13,712 nucleotides of DNA from JABDNZ01 sp050049805 (GCA_050049805.1 JASFVN010000101.1:1-13712); one strand, 5' to 3'; counted from the stretch's first letter, positions 6,870-13,712 are shown. Numbers and translations: made by a program. Notes: generated from the sequence alone by a model not told the origin.

Positions 6870-7445
6870 ATGATTCTCGTTCTGGACAACTACGACTCCT
6901 TCACCTGGAACCTGGTTCAGTTCCTCGGCGAGTTGGGGGCCGATCTGCGGGTGGCTCGGAATGACGAGATCACCTTGGACCAGGTCCGTGACATGAACCC
7001 CGACAAGATCGTGGTTTCTCCCGGGCCCTGCACCCCCCGACAAGCTGGAATCAGCGTCGAACTTGTTCGTACCATGGGTCCCTCCACTCCCGTCCTTGGG
7101 GTTTGTCTCGGGCACCAGGCCATCGGTGAGGCGTACGGCGGAAGGACCATAAGAGCCGGGAAGATCATGCATGGGAAGACGGCGTCGGTTCATCACACGG
7201 GCGAGGGGGTGTTCAAGGGGTTACCGGACCCCCTCACCGTGACCCGGTACCATTCCCTCGTGACGGATCCTCGAGCCCTTCCTCCGGAGCTGAAAGTCGT
7301 GGCGTGGTCGGATGCGTCCGAGTTCGGTGAGGAGATCCAGGGGGTCCGGCACGCCGACCACCCGGTCTGGGGGGTGCAGTTCCATCCGGAGTCCCTCTTT
7401 TCAGAGCACGGAATGACTCTCCTGCGGAATTTCCTCACCCTCTGA
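6870..7445 (+). CDS. class I glutamine amidotransferase, anthranilate/aminodeoxychorismate synthase component II (TrpG/PabA)
   Basis: This subunit releases ammonia from glutamine for a chorismate-using partner, either TrpE (tryptophan) or PabB (folate). The 191-residue protein has the expected length. It opens with ILVLDNYDSFTWNLVQFL, followed by VVSPGPCTP (48-56) and the nucleophile in GVCLGHQAIGEAYGG (Cys79). The remaining catalytic residues are in VQFHPES (His172, Glu174). The ATG at 6870 was chosen because the family start motif begins there; in-frame sequence further upstream has no family features. No convincing Shine-Dalgarno sequence precedes it. The synthase partner is not in the window, so TrpG and PabA cannot be told apart, and one protein may serve both. 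It is divergent from the four-CxxC gene and 178 bases before kdsB. Confidence 0.93.
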   Translation: MILVLDNYDSFTWNLVQFLGELGADLRVARNDEITLDQVRDMNPDKIVVSPGPCTPRQAGISVELVRTMGPSTPVLGVCLGHQAIGEAYGGRTIRAGKIMHGKTASVHHTGEGVFKGLPDPLTVTRYHSLVTDPRALPPELKVVAWSDASEFGEEIQGVRHADHPVWGVQFHPESLFSEHGMTLLRNFLTL

Positions 7446-7540
7446 ATGCCTTCGGCGGGCCTCTCCCACGGCTTTCCCTGCCATTTCGGCGGCTTTTCTC
7501 CTCTCGAACTTCTCCGAGACAAGTCTTTTACCGGAATTCC

Positions 7541-7569
7541 TTGCCCACGGTAACGGCCTCTTCTACCTT
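7541..7569 (+). promoter_or_regulatory. candidate promoter of the kds-pyrG-lpt gene run
   Basis: TTGCCC (7541-7546) and TACCTT (7564-7569) are separated by 17 bases, about 55 bases before the kdsB ATG. They match the sigma-70 consensus at 4 of 6 and 3 of 6 positions, so the case is weak. The position is right for the first gene of the run. The 178-base gap after the amidotransferase gene is the longest non-coding stretch on this strand here, and I see no clear terminator hairpin in it. Confidence 0.3.
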
Positions 7570-7623
7570 TACTGGCGTGAAAATTGCATCGCCCTACCCG
7601 TCTTTTTGCGCCGGTTGGCGCCT

Positions 7624-8412
7624 ATGAGTGGCCGCGTTCTGGGTATTGTCCCGGCCCGGCTCGCCTCAACCCGCCTCCCCAACAAGCCCCTCTACCCCCT
7701 CCTCGGTCGGCCCCTCATCGAGTGGGTGTGGAGGAGAGTGGAAGGGATGAGGGTCCTTGACGAGGCCGTGGTTGCCACCGATGCGGAGGAGGTGGCTGAG
7801 GTCTGCCGGGCCATGGGTGCCCCCGTGGAGCTCACCTCTCCGGATCATCCCTCGGGAACGGATCGGGTCGCCGAAGTTGCCAGGCTCGAGCGCTATTCCG
7901 GGTTTGGGGTCGTGGCGAACATCCAGGGCGACGAACCGCTCCTCAAAGAGGCCCACCTGGCAGCGGCCATCAAGCTGGTCCGGGAAGGGGGGTGGGAGAT
8001 CGGGACCTGCGCCACTCCCCTGATGGAGTTGGAGATCCGGAAGGATCCCTCGGTCGTCAAGGTCGTGCGGGCCCACTCCGGCCGGGCCCTCTATTTCTCG
8101 AGGTCCCCCATTCCCTACAAGCGGGATGACAAACCGACCTCCGAGGAGCTGGGGAGGGAGCCGTTCCTCCGGCACATCGGAATCTACGCCTACACACCGG
8201 AAGCCCTGGAGGACTGGGTCGCCCATTCACCCACCCCCCTGGAGGAGCTGGAGAAGCTGGAGCAGCTCCGTCCCCTGGCATCGGGGGCCCGCATCGGTGT
8301 GGCTGTGGTGGGGGCCGCCGATCCAGGTGTGGATACTCCGGCGGATGTCCTGAAGATGGAAGAGAGACTTCTGGAACTCGAAGGGAATCGTCAAACCAAA
8401 GGCCATCGATGA
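7624..8412 (+). CDS. kdsB: 3-deoxy-manno-octulosonate cytidylyltransferase (CMP-Kdo synthetase)
   Basis: This cytoplasmic enzyme activates Kdo with CTP to give CMP-Kdo, the donor for the LPS inner core. The 262 residues show the family set: IVPARLASTRLPNKPL (8-23), VVATDAEEV (49-57), SGTDRVAE (77-84), NIQGDEPL (99-106), HIGIYAY (184-190), LEQLRPL (212-218) and GVDTPAD (235-241). Asp103 and Asp237 correspond to the Mg-binding aspartates of the E. coli enzyme. I chose the ATG at 7624 because the nucleotide-binding motif starts eight residues later. An in-frame TTG at 7606 would add six residues. Neither start has a clear Shine-Dalgarno sequence. The stop overlaps the pyrG start by four bases (ATGA), so CTP producer and consumer are translationally coupled. 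Confidence 0.96.
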   Translation: MSGRVLGIVPARLASTRLPNKPLYPLLGRPLIEWVWRRVEGMRVLDEAVVATDAEEVAEVCRAMGAPVELTSPDHPSGTDRVAEVARLERYSGFGVVANIQGDEPLLKEAHLAAAIKLVREGGWEIGTCATPLMELEIRKDPSVVKVVRAHSGRALYFSRSPIPYKRDDKPTSEELGREPFLRHIGIYAYTPEALEDWVAHSPTPLEELEKLEQLRPLASGARIGVAVVGAADPGVDTPADVLKMEERLLELEGNRQTKGHR

Positions 8413-10079
8413 CGGAAACCAAGGAATCCCCGACCAAATACATCTTTGTCACCGGAGGGGTCGTATCGGCCCTGGGGAAGGGAATCGCGGCGGCGTCCCT
8501 GGCTCGCCTTCTCAAGGAGAGGGGGTTGAGGGTCACCCTCCAGAAGTATGATCCCTACATCAACGTGGATCCGGGAACCATGTCCCCTTTCCAGCATGGG
8601 GAAGTCTACGTCACCGACGATGGGGCCGAGACGGACCTGGATCTGGGACACTACGAGCGATTCCTCGACGATTCTCTGAGCCAGGCAAATAACCTCACCT
8701 CCGGGCGGGTCTACCAGAACGTCATCGACAAGGAGCGGCGGGGGGACTACCTGGGATCCACGGTGCAGGTGATTCCTCACATTACCGACGAAATCAAGGA
8801 GAACATCAGTCGACTGGCCCCGGAGATGGATGTCGTCATCACCGAGATCGGTGGGACGGTCGGGGACATTGAGAGCCTCCCTTTCCTGGAGGCCATCCGT
8901 CAGTTCAAACAAGACGTGGGCCGGGGAAACTCCCTCTTCATCCACCTCACCCTGGTGCCCTTCATCGCGGCGGCAGGGGAGCTCAAGACGAAACCGACCC
9001 AACACTCGGTCCGGGAGCTCATGCAGATCGGGATCCAGCCTGACGTGGTGATCTGCCGGACCGAACACCACATGGATGAAGGGCTCCGCAAGAAGATCGC
9101 CCTCTTCACGAACGTGGAACTGGACGGTGTGATCCAGGCGATGGACGTGGACACGATCTACGCGGTCCCGTTGGAGTTGAAGCGGCAGAAGCTCGATGAC
9201 TTCGTCGTTCGCCGGTTGGGTCTCGAAACCCGGGAGCCCGATCTCGCAGAGTGGGAAGGAATGGTCGAGCGGATCCGGTCTCCCTCGGGAGGCCCGGTGA
9301 AGATCGCAGTGGTGGGCAAGTACACCGAGCTGGTGGACTCCTACAAGTCCATTCAGCAGGCCCTCATCCACGGGGGAATCGCCAACGATGTGGGCGTAGA
9401 GGTGGAGTGGATTTCCAGTGAGCGATACGAAGCAGGACACGATGTGTCGGAGCTGGGTCGGCATCACGGGATTCTGATCCCCGGCGGATTCGGCGAACGG
9501 GGCATCGAAGGCATGGTGGAGGCGATTCGATGGGCCAGGGAGGGTGGGGTGCCCTTCTTCGGGATTTGCCTCGGCCTACAGTGCGCAGTCATCGAATTCG
9601 CCAGGAACGTAGCCGGATTGGAGTACTCCCACTCCTTCGAGTTCGACAGGAAGTCACCCCATCCGGTCATCTGTTTGATGGACTCTCAGCTGAAGGTGAC
9701 CACCAAGGGTGGAACCATGCGCCTGGGGGCCTACCCCGCGCATCTCACGGAGGGATCCCGGGTCCGGGCTATTTACGGGACGGGCGAGATCAGTGAACGG
9801 CACCGGCATCGCTACGAGTTCAACAACGACTACCGGGCGCCTTTCGAGGAAAACGGGATGGTTTTCAGCGGCCTCTCCCCCGATGGGAAACTGGTCGAGA
9901 TGATCGAGATCCCCGATCATCCCTGGTTTGTGGGCTGTCAGTTCCATCCCGAACTGAAGAGCCGGCCCACCCGGCCACACCCCCTCTTCGCATCCTTCGT
10001 GGAAGCTGCTGCCCTGCGGGGTGGCCACCTCGATTCGGAGCGGACGCCAGCGCCCCTGGGGGCTGGCAGCGAAGAATAG
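8409..10079 (+). CDS. pyrG: CTP synthase (glutamine hydrolysing)
   Basis: PyrG aminates UTP to CTP using ATP and glutamine, with GTP as activator. The 556-residue length is usual. The N-terminal synthetase domain (about 1-275) carries FVTGGVVSALGKGIAAASL (13-31), DPYINVDPGTM (48-58) and TEIGGTVGDIES (145-156). The class I amidotransferase domain begins near 297 and holds PGGFGERG (358-365), the nucleophile Cys387 in GICLGLQ, and His513/Glu515 in QFHPEL. A short polar tail of about 20 residues follows. The gene lies between kdsB and kdsA, 21 bases before the latter. Besides general pyrimidine supply, that position suggests it feeds CTP to KdsB. A kdsB-pyrG pairing is known in other LPS-making bacteria. 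Confidence 0.98.
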   Translation: MTETKESPTKYIFVTGGVVSALGKGIAAASLARLLKERGLRVTLQKYDPYINVDPGTMSPFQHGEVYVTDDGAETDLDLGHYERFLDDSLSQANNLTSGRVYQNVIDKERRGDYLGSTVQVIPHITDEIKENISRLAPEMDVVITEIGGTVGDIESLPFLEAIRQFKQDVGRGNSLFIHLTLVPFIAAAGELKTKPTQHSVRELMQIGIQPDVVICRTEHHMDEGLRKKIALFTNVELDGVIQAMDVDTIYAVPLELKRQKLDDFVVRRLGLETREPDLAEWEGMVERIRSPSGGPVKIAVVGKYTELVDSYKSIQQALIHGGIANDVGVEVEWISSERYEAGHDVSELGRHHGILIPGGFGERGIEGMVEAIRWAREGGVPFFGICLGLQCAVIEFARNVAGLEYSHSFEFDRKSPHPVICLMDSQLKVTTKGGTMRLGAYPAHLTEGSRVRAIYGTGEISERHRHRYEFNNDYRAPFEENGMVFSGLSPDGKLVEMIEIPDHPWFVGCQFHPELKSRPTRPHPLFASFVEAAALRGGHLDSERTPAPLGAGSEE

Positions 10080-10100
10080 CGAAGGAGAAGAGGACGACAG

Positions 10101-10901
10101 ATGTTCGAGAGATTCGCACTCATTGCCGGTCCCTGCACGCTGGAAGAGGACGATCTGAACCTGGAGATCGGCCGGACCTTGGCCCGTCTCTCCGGCGAGT
10201 TCTCCCTTCCCATCATCTTCAAAGCCTCCTATGACAAGGCGAATCGATCCAAGGCCGACTCTCCCAGGGGGCCAGGCCTGGAGGAGGGGCTTCGTCGGCT
10301 GGCCAACGTAAAGGAAGAGACGGGCCTGCCGGTGATTACCGACATTCACGAACCCTACCACGCCGAAAAGGCGGCGGACGTCGTGGACGTCATCCAGATC
10401 CCGGCGTTCCTCTGCCGCCAAACCGACCTCCTGGTTGCCGCAGGCGGGACGGGGAAAGTGGTGAGCATCAAGAAGGGCCAGTGGATGGCACCCGAGGAGA
10501 TGGCTCACGCGGTCGAGAAGGCCAAAATCGCTGGTTCACCCGAGGTGGTGGTGACGGAACGAGGCACGTTCTTCGGCTACGGCAACCTGGTCGTGGACAT
10601 GCGGTCTTTCAGCAGGATCCGGAGTGCCACTGGAGTGAAAGCCATTTTCGACGGGACCCACTCCGTACAACGGCCCGGTATGGCGGCCGGCTCCAGCGGG
10701 GGCGATCCGGAGCATATTCCCTCCCTGGTTCTGGCGGCGGTGGCCGCTGGTTGTGACGGGCTCTTTCTGGAGACACACCCGAGGCCGGCCACGGCGCCGT
10801 CGGACAGCACGAACATGCTTCCCCTCGCAGAGTTGCCCTCCCTCCTGGAACGGATCCTCGCCGTGCGAAAGGCCGTGAATGCGGGAGGAGGGCCGCAATG
10901 A
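10101..10901 (+). CDS. kdsA: 3-deoxy-D-manno-octulosonate-8-phosphate synthase, metal-dependent type
   Basis: KdsA condenses phosphoenolpyruvate with arabinose-5-phosphate to give Kdo-8-phosphate. The 266 residues show LIAGPCTLE (7-15), FKASYDKANRSK (40-51), TDIHEPYHAE (80-89), IQIPAFLCRQTDLL (98-111), KKGQWMAP (124-131), TERGTFFGY (152-160) and FDGTHSVQRPG (183-193). Cys12, His187, Glu224 (LETHP) and Asp235 (SDSTN) match the four metal ligands of the Aquifex enzyme. It is therefore the metal-dependent class and not the E. coli metal-free class, which has asparagine in place of the cysteine. An AAGGAGAAGAGGA stretch precedes the ATG. The stop overlaps kdsC by four bases. Confidence 0.97.
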   Translation: MFERFALIAGPCTLEEDDLNLEIGRTLARLSGEFSLPIIFKASYDKANRSKADSPRGPGLEEGLRRLANVKEETGLPVITDIHEPYHAEKAADVVDVIQIPAFLCRQTDLLVAAGGTGKVVSIKKGQWMAPEEMAHAVEKAKIAGSPEVVVTERGTFFGYGNLVVDMRSFSRIRSATGVKAIFDGTHSVQRPGMAAGSSGGDPEHIPSLVLAAVAAGCDGLFLETHPRPATAPSDSTNMLPLAELPSLLERILAVRKAVNAGGGPQ

Positions 10902-11503
10902 CTCCAGAGGTCGAAGGGAAGGGGAAGCGTCCGCCCAGTGTGCTTCTGCCCGAAGTAGCCGAAGGCATCCGCCTCGTCGTTCTGGATGTGGATGGCGTCC
11001 TCACTGACGGAGGCGTCTACATGGGGGCCCTTCCGGGCGGTGAGAGCCTGGAGATGAAGCGCTTCGACATCCAGGACGGCTTGGGGATCAAGCTTCTCCA
11101 GTGGTCCGGGATGAAGGTCGCCATCGTCTCGGGCAGGGTTTCGGAGGCGACCTCCATCCGGGCTCGGGAGCTGGAAGTGACCGAATGCCATCAGGACGGC
11201 GGCGCCCAGAAGATCCGGGCGATTCAGAATATCCTCGACCGGGAAGGGTTGAGCTGGGATGAGGTGGCTTTCCTGGGAGACGACCTGCCGGACCTGGCGG
11301 TGCTCCGCAGAGTGGGGGTTCCGGCGGTAGTGGCCAACGCCACCGAAGAGGTCAGAGAGGTGGCGGTATGGCAGGGGAGCTGCCGTGGGGGACATGGAGC
11401 GGTGAGGGAGTTTTGTGAGGCCATCCTCAGGGCCCGAGGAGAGTGGGAGGCTCTGGTAGAGGCCTACGTTGCCGCTCGAAGCGAGACCGAGGAAGAGGGG
11501 TAG
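10898..11503 (+). CDS. kdsC: Kdo-8-phosphate phosphatase (HAD superfamily)
   Basis: KdsC removes the phosphate from Kdo-8-phosphate, giving free Kdo for KdsB. The 201-residue protein is a cap-less HAD phosphatase. Motif I is LDVDGVLTDGGVY (29-41), with nucleophile Asp30 and acid/base Asp32. Motif II is IVSGR (Ser78), motif III the lysine in GGAQKIRA (Lys105), and motif IV GDDLPD (127-132). GGHGAVREFCEAIL (164-177) is the conserved KdsC tail, which distinguishes it from other small HAD proteins. The N-terminus is about 15-20 residues longer than usual. A GGAGGAGGG stretch within the end of kdsA provides a good ribosome site, and the ATG overlaps the kdsA stop. The kdsD start follows six bases after the stop. 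Confidence 0.95.
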   Translation: MTPEVEGKGKRPPSVLLPEVAEGIRLVVLDVDGVLTDGGVYMGALPGGESLEMKRFDIQDGLGIKLLQWSGMKVAIVSGRVSEATSIRARELEVTECHQDGGAQKIRAIQNILDREGLSWDEVAFLGDDLPDLAVLRRVGVPAVVANATEEVREVAVWQGSCRGGHGAVREFCEAILRARGEWEALVEAYVAARSETEEEG

Positions 11504-11509
11504 GCCGGC

Positions 11510-12484
11510 ATGAACACGCAGGATGCGGCAAGCCTTCTGGCGGAGGCCCGGCGGGTTCTGGAGGCCGAGGGAAAGGCTGTCCAGGGACTGGTGGGGAAGC
11601 TCGGCGACGATTTCGTCCGAGCCGTGGAGATCCTGGCCGGAGCACGGGGGAGGGTGATCGTTTCCGGGATCGGGAAGAGCGGAATCGTGGGCCGAAAGAT
11701 CGCCGCTACTTTCACCTCTACCGGCTCTCCTGCCACGTATCTCCATCCAGTGGAAGGGCTTCACGGAGATCTGGGAATCGTGGGCCGGGAGGATGTGGCC
11801 GTCCTGATCTCCAAGAGCGGGATCACTTCGGAGCTGGCAGGGCTTCTCGACTACCTGATCCGCCTCGGGGTCCCCATCATCGCTCTCACCGGGGACACGG
11901 AATCACCCCTGGGAAAAGCGGCCTCTGTGGCGTTGGATTGCTCTGTGGAGGAGGAGGCCTGCCCCCTGGATCTGGCGCCCACCACCTCTACCACGGCCAC
12001 CCTCGCCATGGGGGATGCCCTGGCGGTGGTTCTTCTTCAGAAGAAAGGTTTCCGGGCCGAGGATTTTGCCCAACTCCACCCCGGGGGCTCCCTGGGTCGG
12101 AAGCTCACTCTCCGGGTGGAGGAGGTCATGGTGGAGGAAGGGTATCCTTCCCTGGGTGAGGCAGCCCTGATCCGGGACTGCATCGTACCTCTGGCAAAGA
12201 TGAGGGGTACTGTTCCCATAGTGGACGAGGAGGCTCGGGTCATGGGGGTCGTGACCGCAGGCGATTTGACCCGGCTCATGGAGCGAACGGAAGCTTTCCT
12301 GGAAGTCCCGGTTCGGGAGGTCATGACTCGAACGCCCAAGATCGCCCGCGTGGGGGAGTTGGCTTCAGCGGCGGTTCATGTCATGGAGAAACATGGAATC
12401 ATGGCTCTGCCCGTGGTGGATGGCGACGGACGTCTAAGAGGAATCGTGCACCTCCATGATCTTATGAGATCAGGTGCGGTATGA
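11510..12484 (+). CDS. kdsD: arabinose-5-phosphate isomerase (KdsD/KpsF), SIS plus two CBS domains
   Basis: This enzyme converts ribulose-5-phosphate to arabinose-5-phosphate, the first committed precursor of Kdo. The 324 residues match the classic layout. A SIS domain (about 37-180) carries SGIGKSGIVGRKIAATF (52-68), GLHGDLG (83-89), SKSGITSE (101-108) and PTTSTTATLAMGDALA (157-172). Next comes the linker FAQLHPGGSLGRKL (186-199), whose His190 corresponds to the catalytic histidine of E. coli KdsD. Two CBS domains follow at about 203-262 (VMGVVTAGDL) and 268-322 (VMTRTPKI, MALPVVDGDGRL). Those CBS repeats are likely allosteric. AGAGGGG lies just before the ATG. The stop overlaps the next gene by four bases. 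Confidence 0.97.
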   Translation: MNTQDAASLLAEARRVLEAEGKAVQGLVGKLGDDFVRAVEILAGARGRVIVSGIGKSGIVGRKIAATFTSTGSPATYLHPVEGLHGDLGIVGREDVAVLISKSGITSELAGLLDYLIRLGVPIIALTGDTESPLGKAASVALDCSVEEEACPLDLAPTTSTTATLAMGDALAVVLLQKKGFRAEDFAQLHPGGSLGRKLTLRVEEVMVEEGYPSLGEAALIRDCIVPLAKMRGTVPIVDEEARVMGVVTAGDLTRLMERTEAFLEVPVREVMTRTPKIARVGELASAAVHVMEKHGIMALPVVDGDGRLRGIVHLHDLMRSGAV

Positions 12485-13083
12485 TGCTGTCTAGAAGAGA
12501 GTTGAGGACATTGAAAGAAAAGTCTCGCTGGGCCCGGAAGTCCTTTTTCGCTGCTCTGATGCTGGCCACCGGAAGCCTGGCCTGTGAGGAGGAGAACACC
12601 ACGCCCACCGCCTCTCCACCGCTCCTGGAGACGGGGGCGGACATGGTGATGACCGACATCAAGCTCAACATCACGCAGGAGAATATCCGCACCGGTGAGC
12701 TCTACGCCGACACCGCCTTCCTTTTCCGGGATTCATCGGCCTATCACCTCCGTCAACTCGAGCTGGTCATGTTCCACGAAACCGGGGCCCAGGAGGCCCG
12801 GGTCACTGCCGAGCGAGGCCGATTCACGCCGAACACTCGGGCCATGACGGCCTGGGGGAACGTCATTCTGGTGATCACCGAGGGAAACAAGCGGGTGGAG
12901 AGCCAGGAGCTGCACTATGACCCAAACGGGGACCGGATCTGGAGTGACTCGGCCACGACCATGATCGAGCCGGGCCGGATTTCGGAAGGCCTCGGCTTCG
13001 AATCGGACCTGGGGTTCAGGAGGACGGTTGTGGGTCCCGGCAGCATTCGGAACACCGGGGGAGGGGGAGGTCCCCCTGAGTGA
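12481..13083 (+). CDS. lptC: LptC-like LPS transport protein, probably a lipoprotein
   Basis: LptC is the periplasmic link that receives LPS from the LptBFG ABC transporter and passes it to LptA. The 200-residue protein has an N-terminal basic segment and a short hydrophobic stretch (22-34). That stretch ends in GSLAC (Cys35), after which the chain is acidic and Thr/Pro-rich. The family fold follows at about 52-180: MVMTDIKLNITQ, GELYADTAFLF, VTAERGRFTP, GNVILVITEG, and the typical closing block ELHYDPNGDRIWSD with GRISEGLGFESD. The Cys35 context resembles a lipobox but with Ser at -3 and Leu at -2, so either a lipid anchor or an uncleaved helix is possible. The C-terminus is Gly/Pro-rich (GGGGGPPE). 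Two ATGs in a row start the gene, and the first overlaps the kdsD stop. Confidence 0.88.
   Translation: MMLSRRELRTLKEKSRWARKSFFAALMLATGSLACEEENTTPTASPPLLETGADMVMTDIKLNITQENIRTGELYADTAFLFRDSSAYHLRQLELVMFHETGAQEARVTAERGRFTPNTRAMTAWGNVILVITEGNKRVESQELHYDPNGDRIWSDSATTMIEPGRISEGLGFESDLGFRRTVVGPGSIRNTGGGGGPPE
13063..13076 (+). promoter_or_regulatory. inverted repeat covering the lptA ribosome-binding site
   Basis: GGGGGA-GG-TCCCCC is a perfect 6-bp inverted repeat in the last codons of lptC. The GGAGG that would serve as the lptA Shine-Dalgarno sequence lies inside it, and the lptA ATG comes six bases later. If it folds (probably with the inner pairs open), initiation would depend on ribosomes arriving from lptC. 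The TGATG stop/start overlap fits such coupling. The fold is predicted by eye only. Confidence 0.4.
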
Positions 13084-13712
13084 TGGGTCCATCGTATCCC
13101 TCCTCCCGCTCCTCGATCCGCTGCGCCTGCTGGATCATCCCAGCCCTTTTGCTGTGCCCCGGGGTGGCCCAGGCCCAGGGGGAGGCGGAGTGTGACGTGC
13201 CGTCCCACGGCGGGTTGGTCATGACTACCCTCTCATCCCTCTCAGGCGAGAGCAGGCTCCTGGAATTCAAATTTCCCGTTATCCGGTGTCCGGGAGGGGT
13301 GACGATTCGGGCCGACAGTGCCCGGGTCTACGAGGCCACCAACTACAATCAACTCTTCGGGAATGTGGTTTTCTCCGACCAGGATTCCCGCCTCACGGCC
13401 AACAATGCCCAGTATTTCGCCGACCAACGTCGTCTGACGGCGTCGGAGAACACCGTCCTCACGGATCTGACCAACGGTTCGATCATCCGTGGGGACAACA
13501 TGACACTCCTGAGGGCCGGACCGGGCCAGGCCGAGGACTACCTCGTCGTTGCCGGAAGGCGTCCCCATGCGACACTCTACCCTACGGTGAAGGAGGAACA
13601 GGACACCCTCGTTCCTGATTCGGCTTTAGCGCCGCCGGACACGACGGCGTTGCCTCCTGATTCGGCTTTAGCGCCGCCGGATACCACAGCGCTGCCTCCT
13701 GATTCGGCCGTA
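13083..13712 (+). CDS. lptA: LptA/OstA-like LPS transport protein with proline-rich repeat region, C-terminus beyond window
   Basis: LptA-family proteins stack to form the periplasmic bridge for LPS. I translated 210 residues from the ATG at 13083, which shares one base with the lptC stop. A signal peptide is clear (ALLLCPGVAQAQ, cleavage near 30-32). Residues about 46-165 look like the OstA beta-jellyroll: VTIRADSARVYEATNYNQLF (73-92), GNVVFSDQDSRLTANNAQYF (93-112), RLTASENTVLTD (117-128) and GSIIRGDNMTLLRA (132-145). From about 170 the chain changes to a Pro/Asp/Ala/Thr-rich linker made of a 14-residue repeat that continues off the window. Ordinary LptA is under 200 residues, so this one is longer and may carry a second domain. 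The symbol is given for the family; a larger OstA-like protein is an alternative. Confidence 0.8.
   Translation, partial: MGPSYPSSRSSIRCACWIIPALLLCPGVAQAQGEAECDVPSHGGLVMTTLSSLSGESRLLEFKFPVIRCPGGVTIRADSARVYEATNYNQLFGNVVFSDQDSRLTANNAQYFADQRRLTASENTVLTDLTNGSIIRGDNMTLLRAGPGQAEDYLVVAGRRPHATLYPTVKEEQDTLVPDSALAPPDTTALPPDSALAPPDTTALPPDSAV
13614..13712 (+). repeat. 42-bp in-frame tandem repeat encoding PDSALAPPDTTALP
   Basis: Units begin at 13614, 13656 and 13698; the last is cut by the window end. The first two are nearly identical at DNA level and differ only at synonymous positions near their ends (for example GACACGACGGCG against GATACCACAGCG). Both keep the TTA leucine codon, which is uncommon in this GC-rich DNA. 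This points to recent duplication with the reading frame preserved. Confidence 0.9.

Noticed and set aside
7606..7623. TTG start for kdsB six codons upstream of the chosen ATG.
   Set aside because: No ribosome site supports it, and the ATG already leaves a normal length before the first motif.
8391..9467. Long minus-strand frame opposite pyrG.
   Set aside because: pyrG has complete catalytic motifs; the antisense frame has none and reads as a codon-bias shadow.
13614..13712. CRISPR-like array at the right edge.
   Set aside because: The units are directly adjacent, have no spacers, and encode an in-frame amino-acid repeat.
1..13712. Hidden mobile element, defence island or novel multi-gene system.
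   Set aside because: No transposase, integrase, terminal repeats, toxin-antitoxin pairs or base-composition break were seen; apart from the four-CxxC protein all genes have familiar housekeeping or transport roles.

Overview
This window looks like chromosomal core DNA from a high-GC Gram-negative bacterium. The evidence for an outer membrane with Kdo-containing LPS is direct: the whole Kdo pathway up to CMP-Kdo is present, together with LptC- and LptA-type transport proteins. A Gemmatimonadota-like origin is my best guess from the style of the proteins (S41 protease, lipoprotein-type LptC, long proline-rich LptA). That is inference and was not tested.

Left part (1-2930). The 5' portion of an S41 C-terminal processing protease gene runs off the left edge on the minus strand. 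It is divergent from a glutamine-dependent NAD+ synthetase (nadE). The nadE stop codon sits inside a three-copy 18-bp tandem repeat. Middle part (2977-6717, minus strand). A Znu/Mnt-type metal ABC importer is encoded as one tight transcription unit, lipoprotein binding protein -> ATPase -> permease. Upstream of it lies an unrecognised 342-residue membrane protein with four CxxC pairs and a strong Shine-Dalgarno sequence.

Right part (6870-13712, plus strand). A stand-alone glutamine amidotransferase of the TrpG/PabA type comes first. It is followed by a compact run, kdsB-pyrG-kdsA-kdsC-kdsD-lptC-lptA, in which neighbouring genes overlap by 1-4 bases or are separated by at most 21 bases. KdsD makes arabinose-5-phosphate, KdsA condenses it with PEP, KdsC removes the phosphate, PyrG makes CTP, and KdsB joins Kdo to CMP. 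LptC and LptA then belong to the bridge that carries finished LPS to the outer membrane. Supply of the sugar, supply of its nucleotide and export of the product are therefore probably co-transcribed. The lptA-like gene runs off the right edge within a 42-bp coding repeat.

I found no mobile element, CRISPR array, tRNA, rRNA or evident defence system. The points most worth a second look are the four-CxxC membrane protein, the substitution of the first metal-ligand histidine in the binding protein, the repeat that re-duplicates the nadE stop, and the repeat-bearing proline-rich extension of the LptA-like protein.
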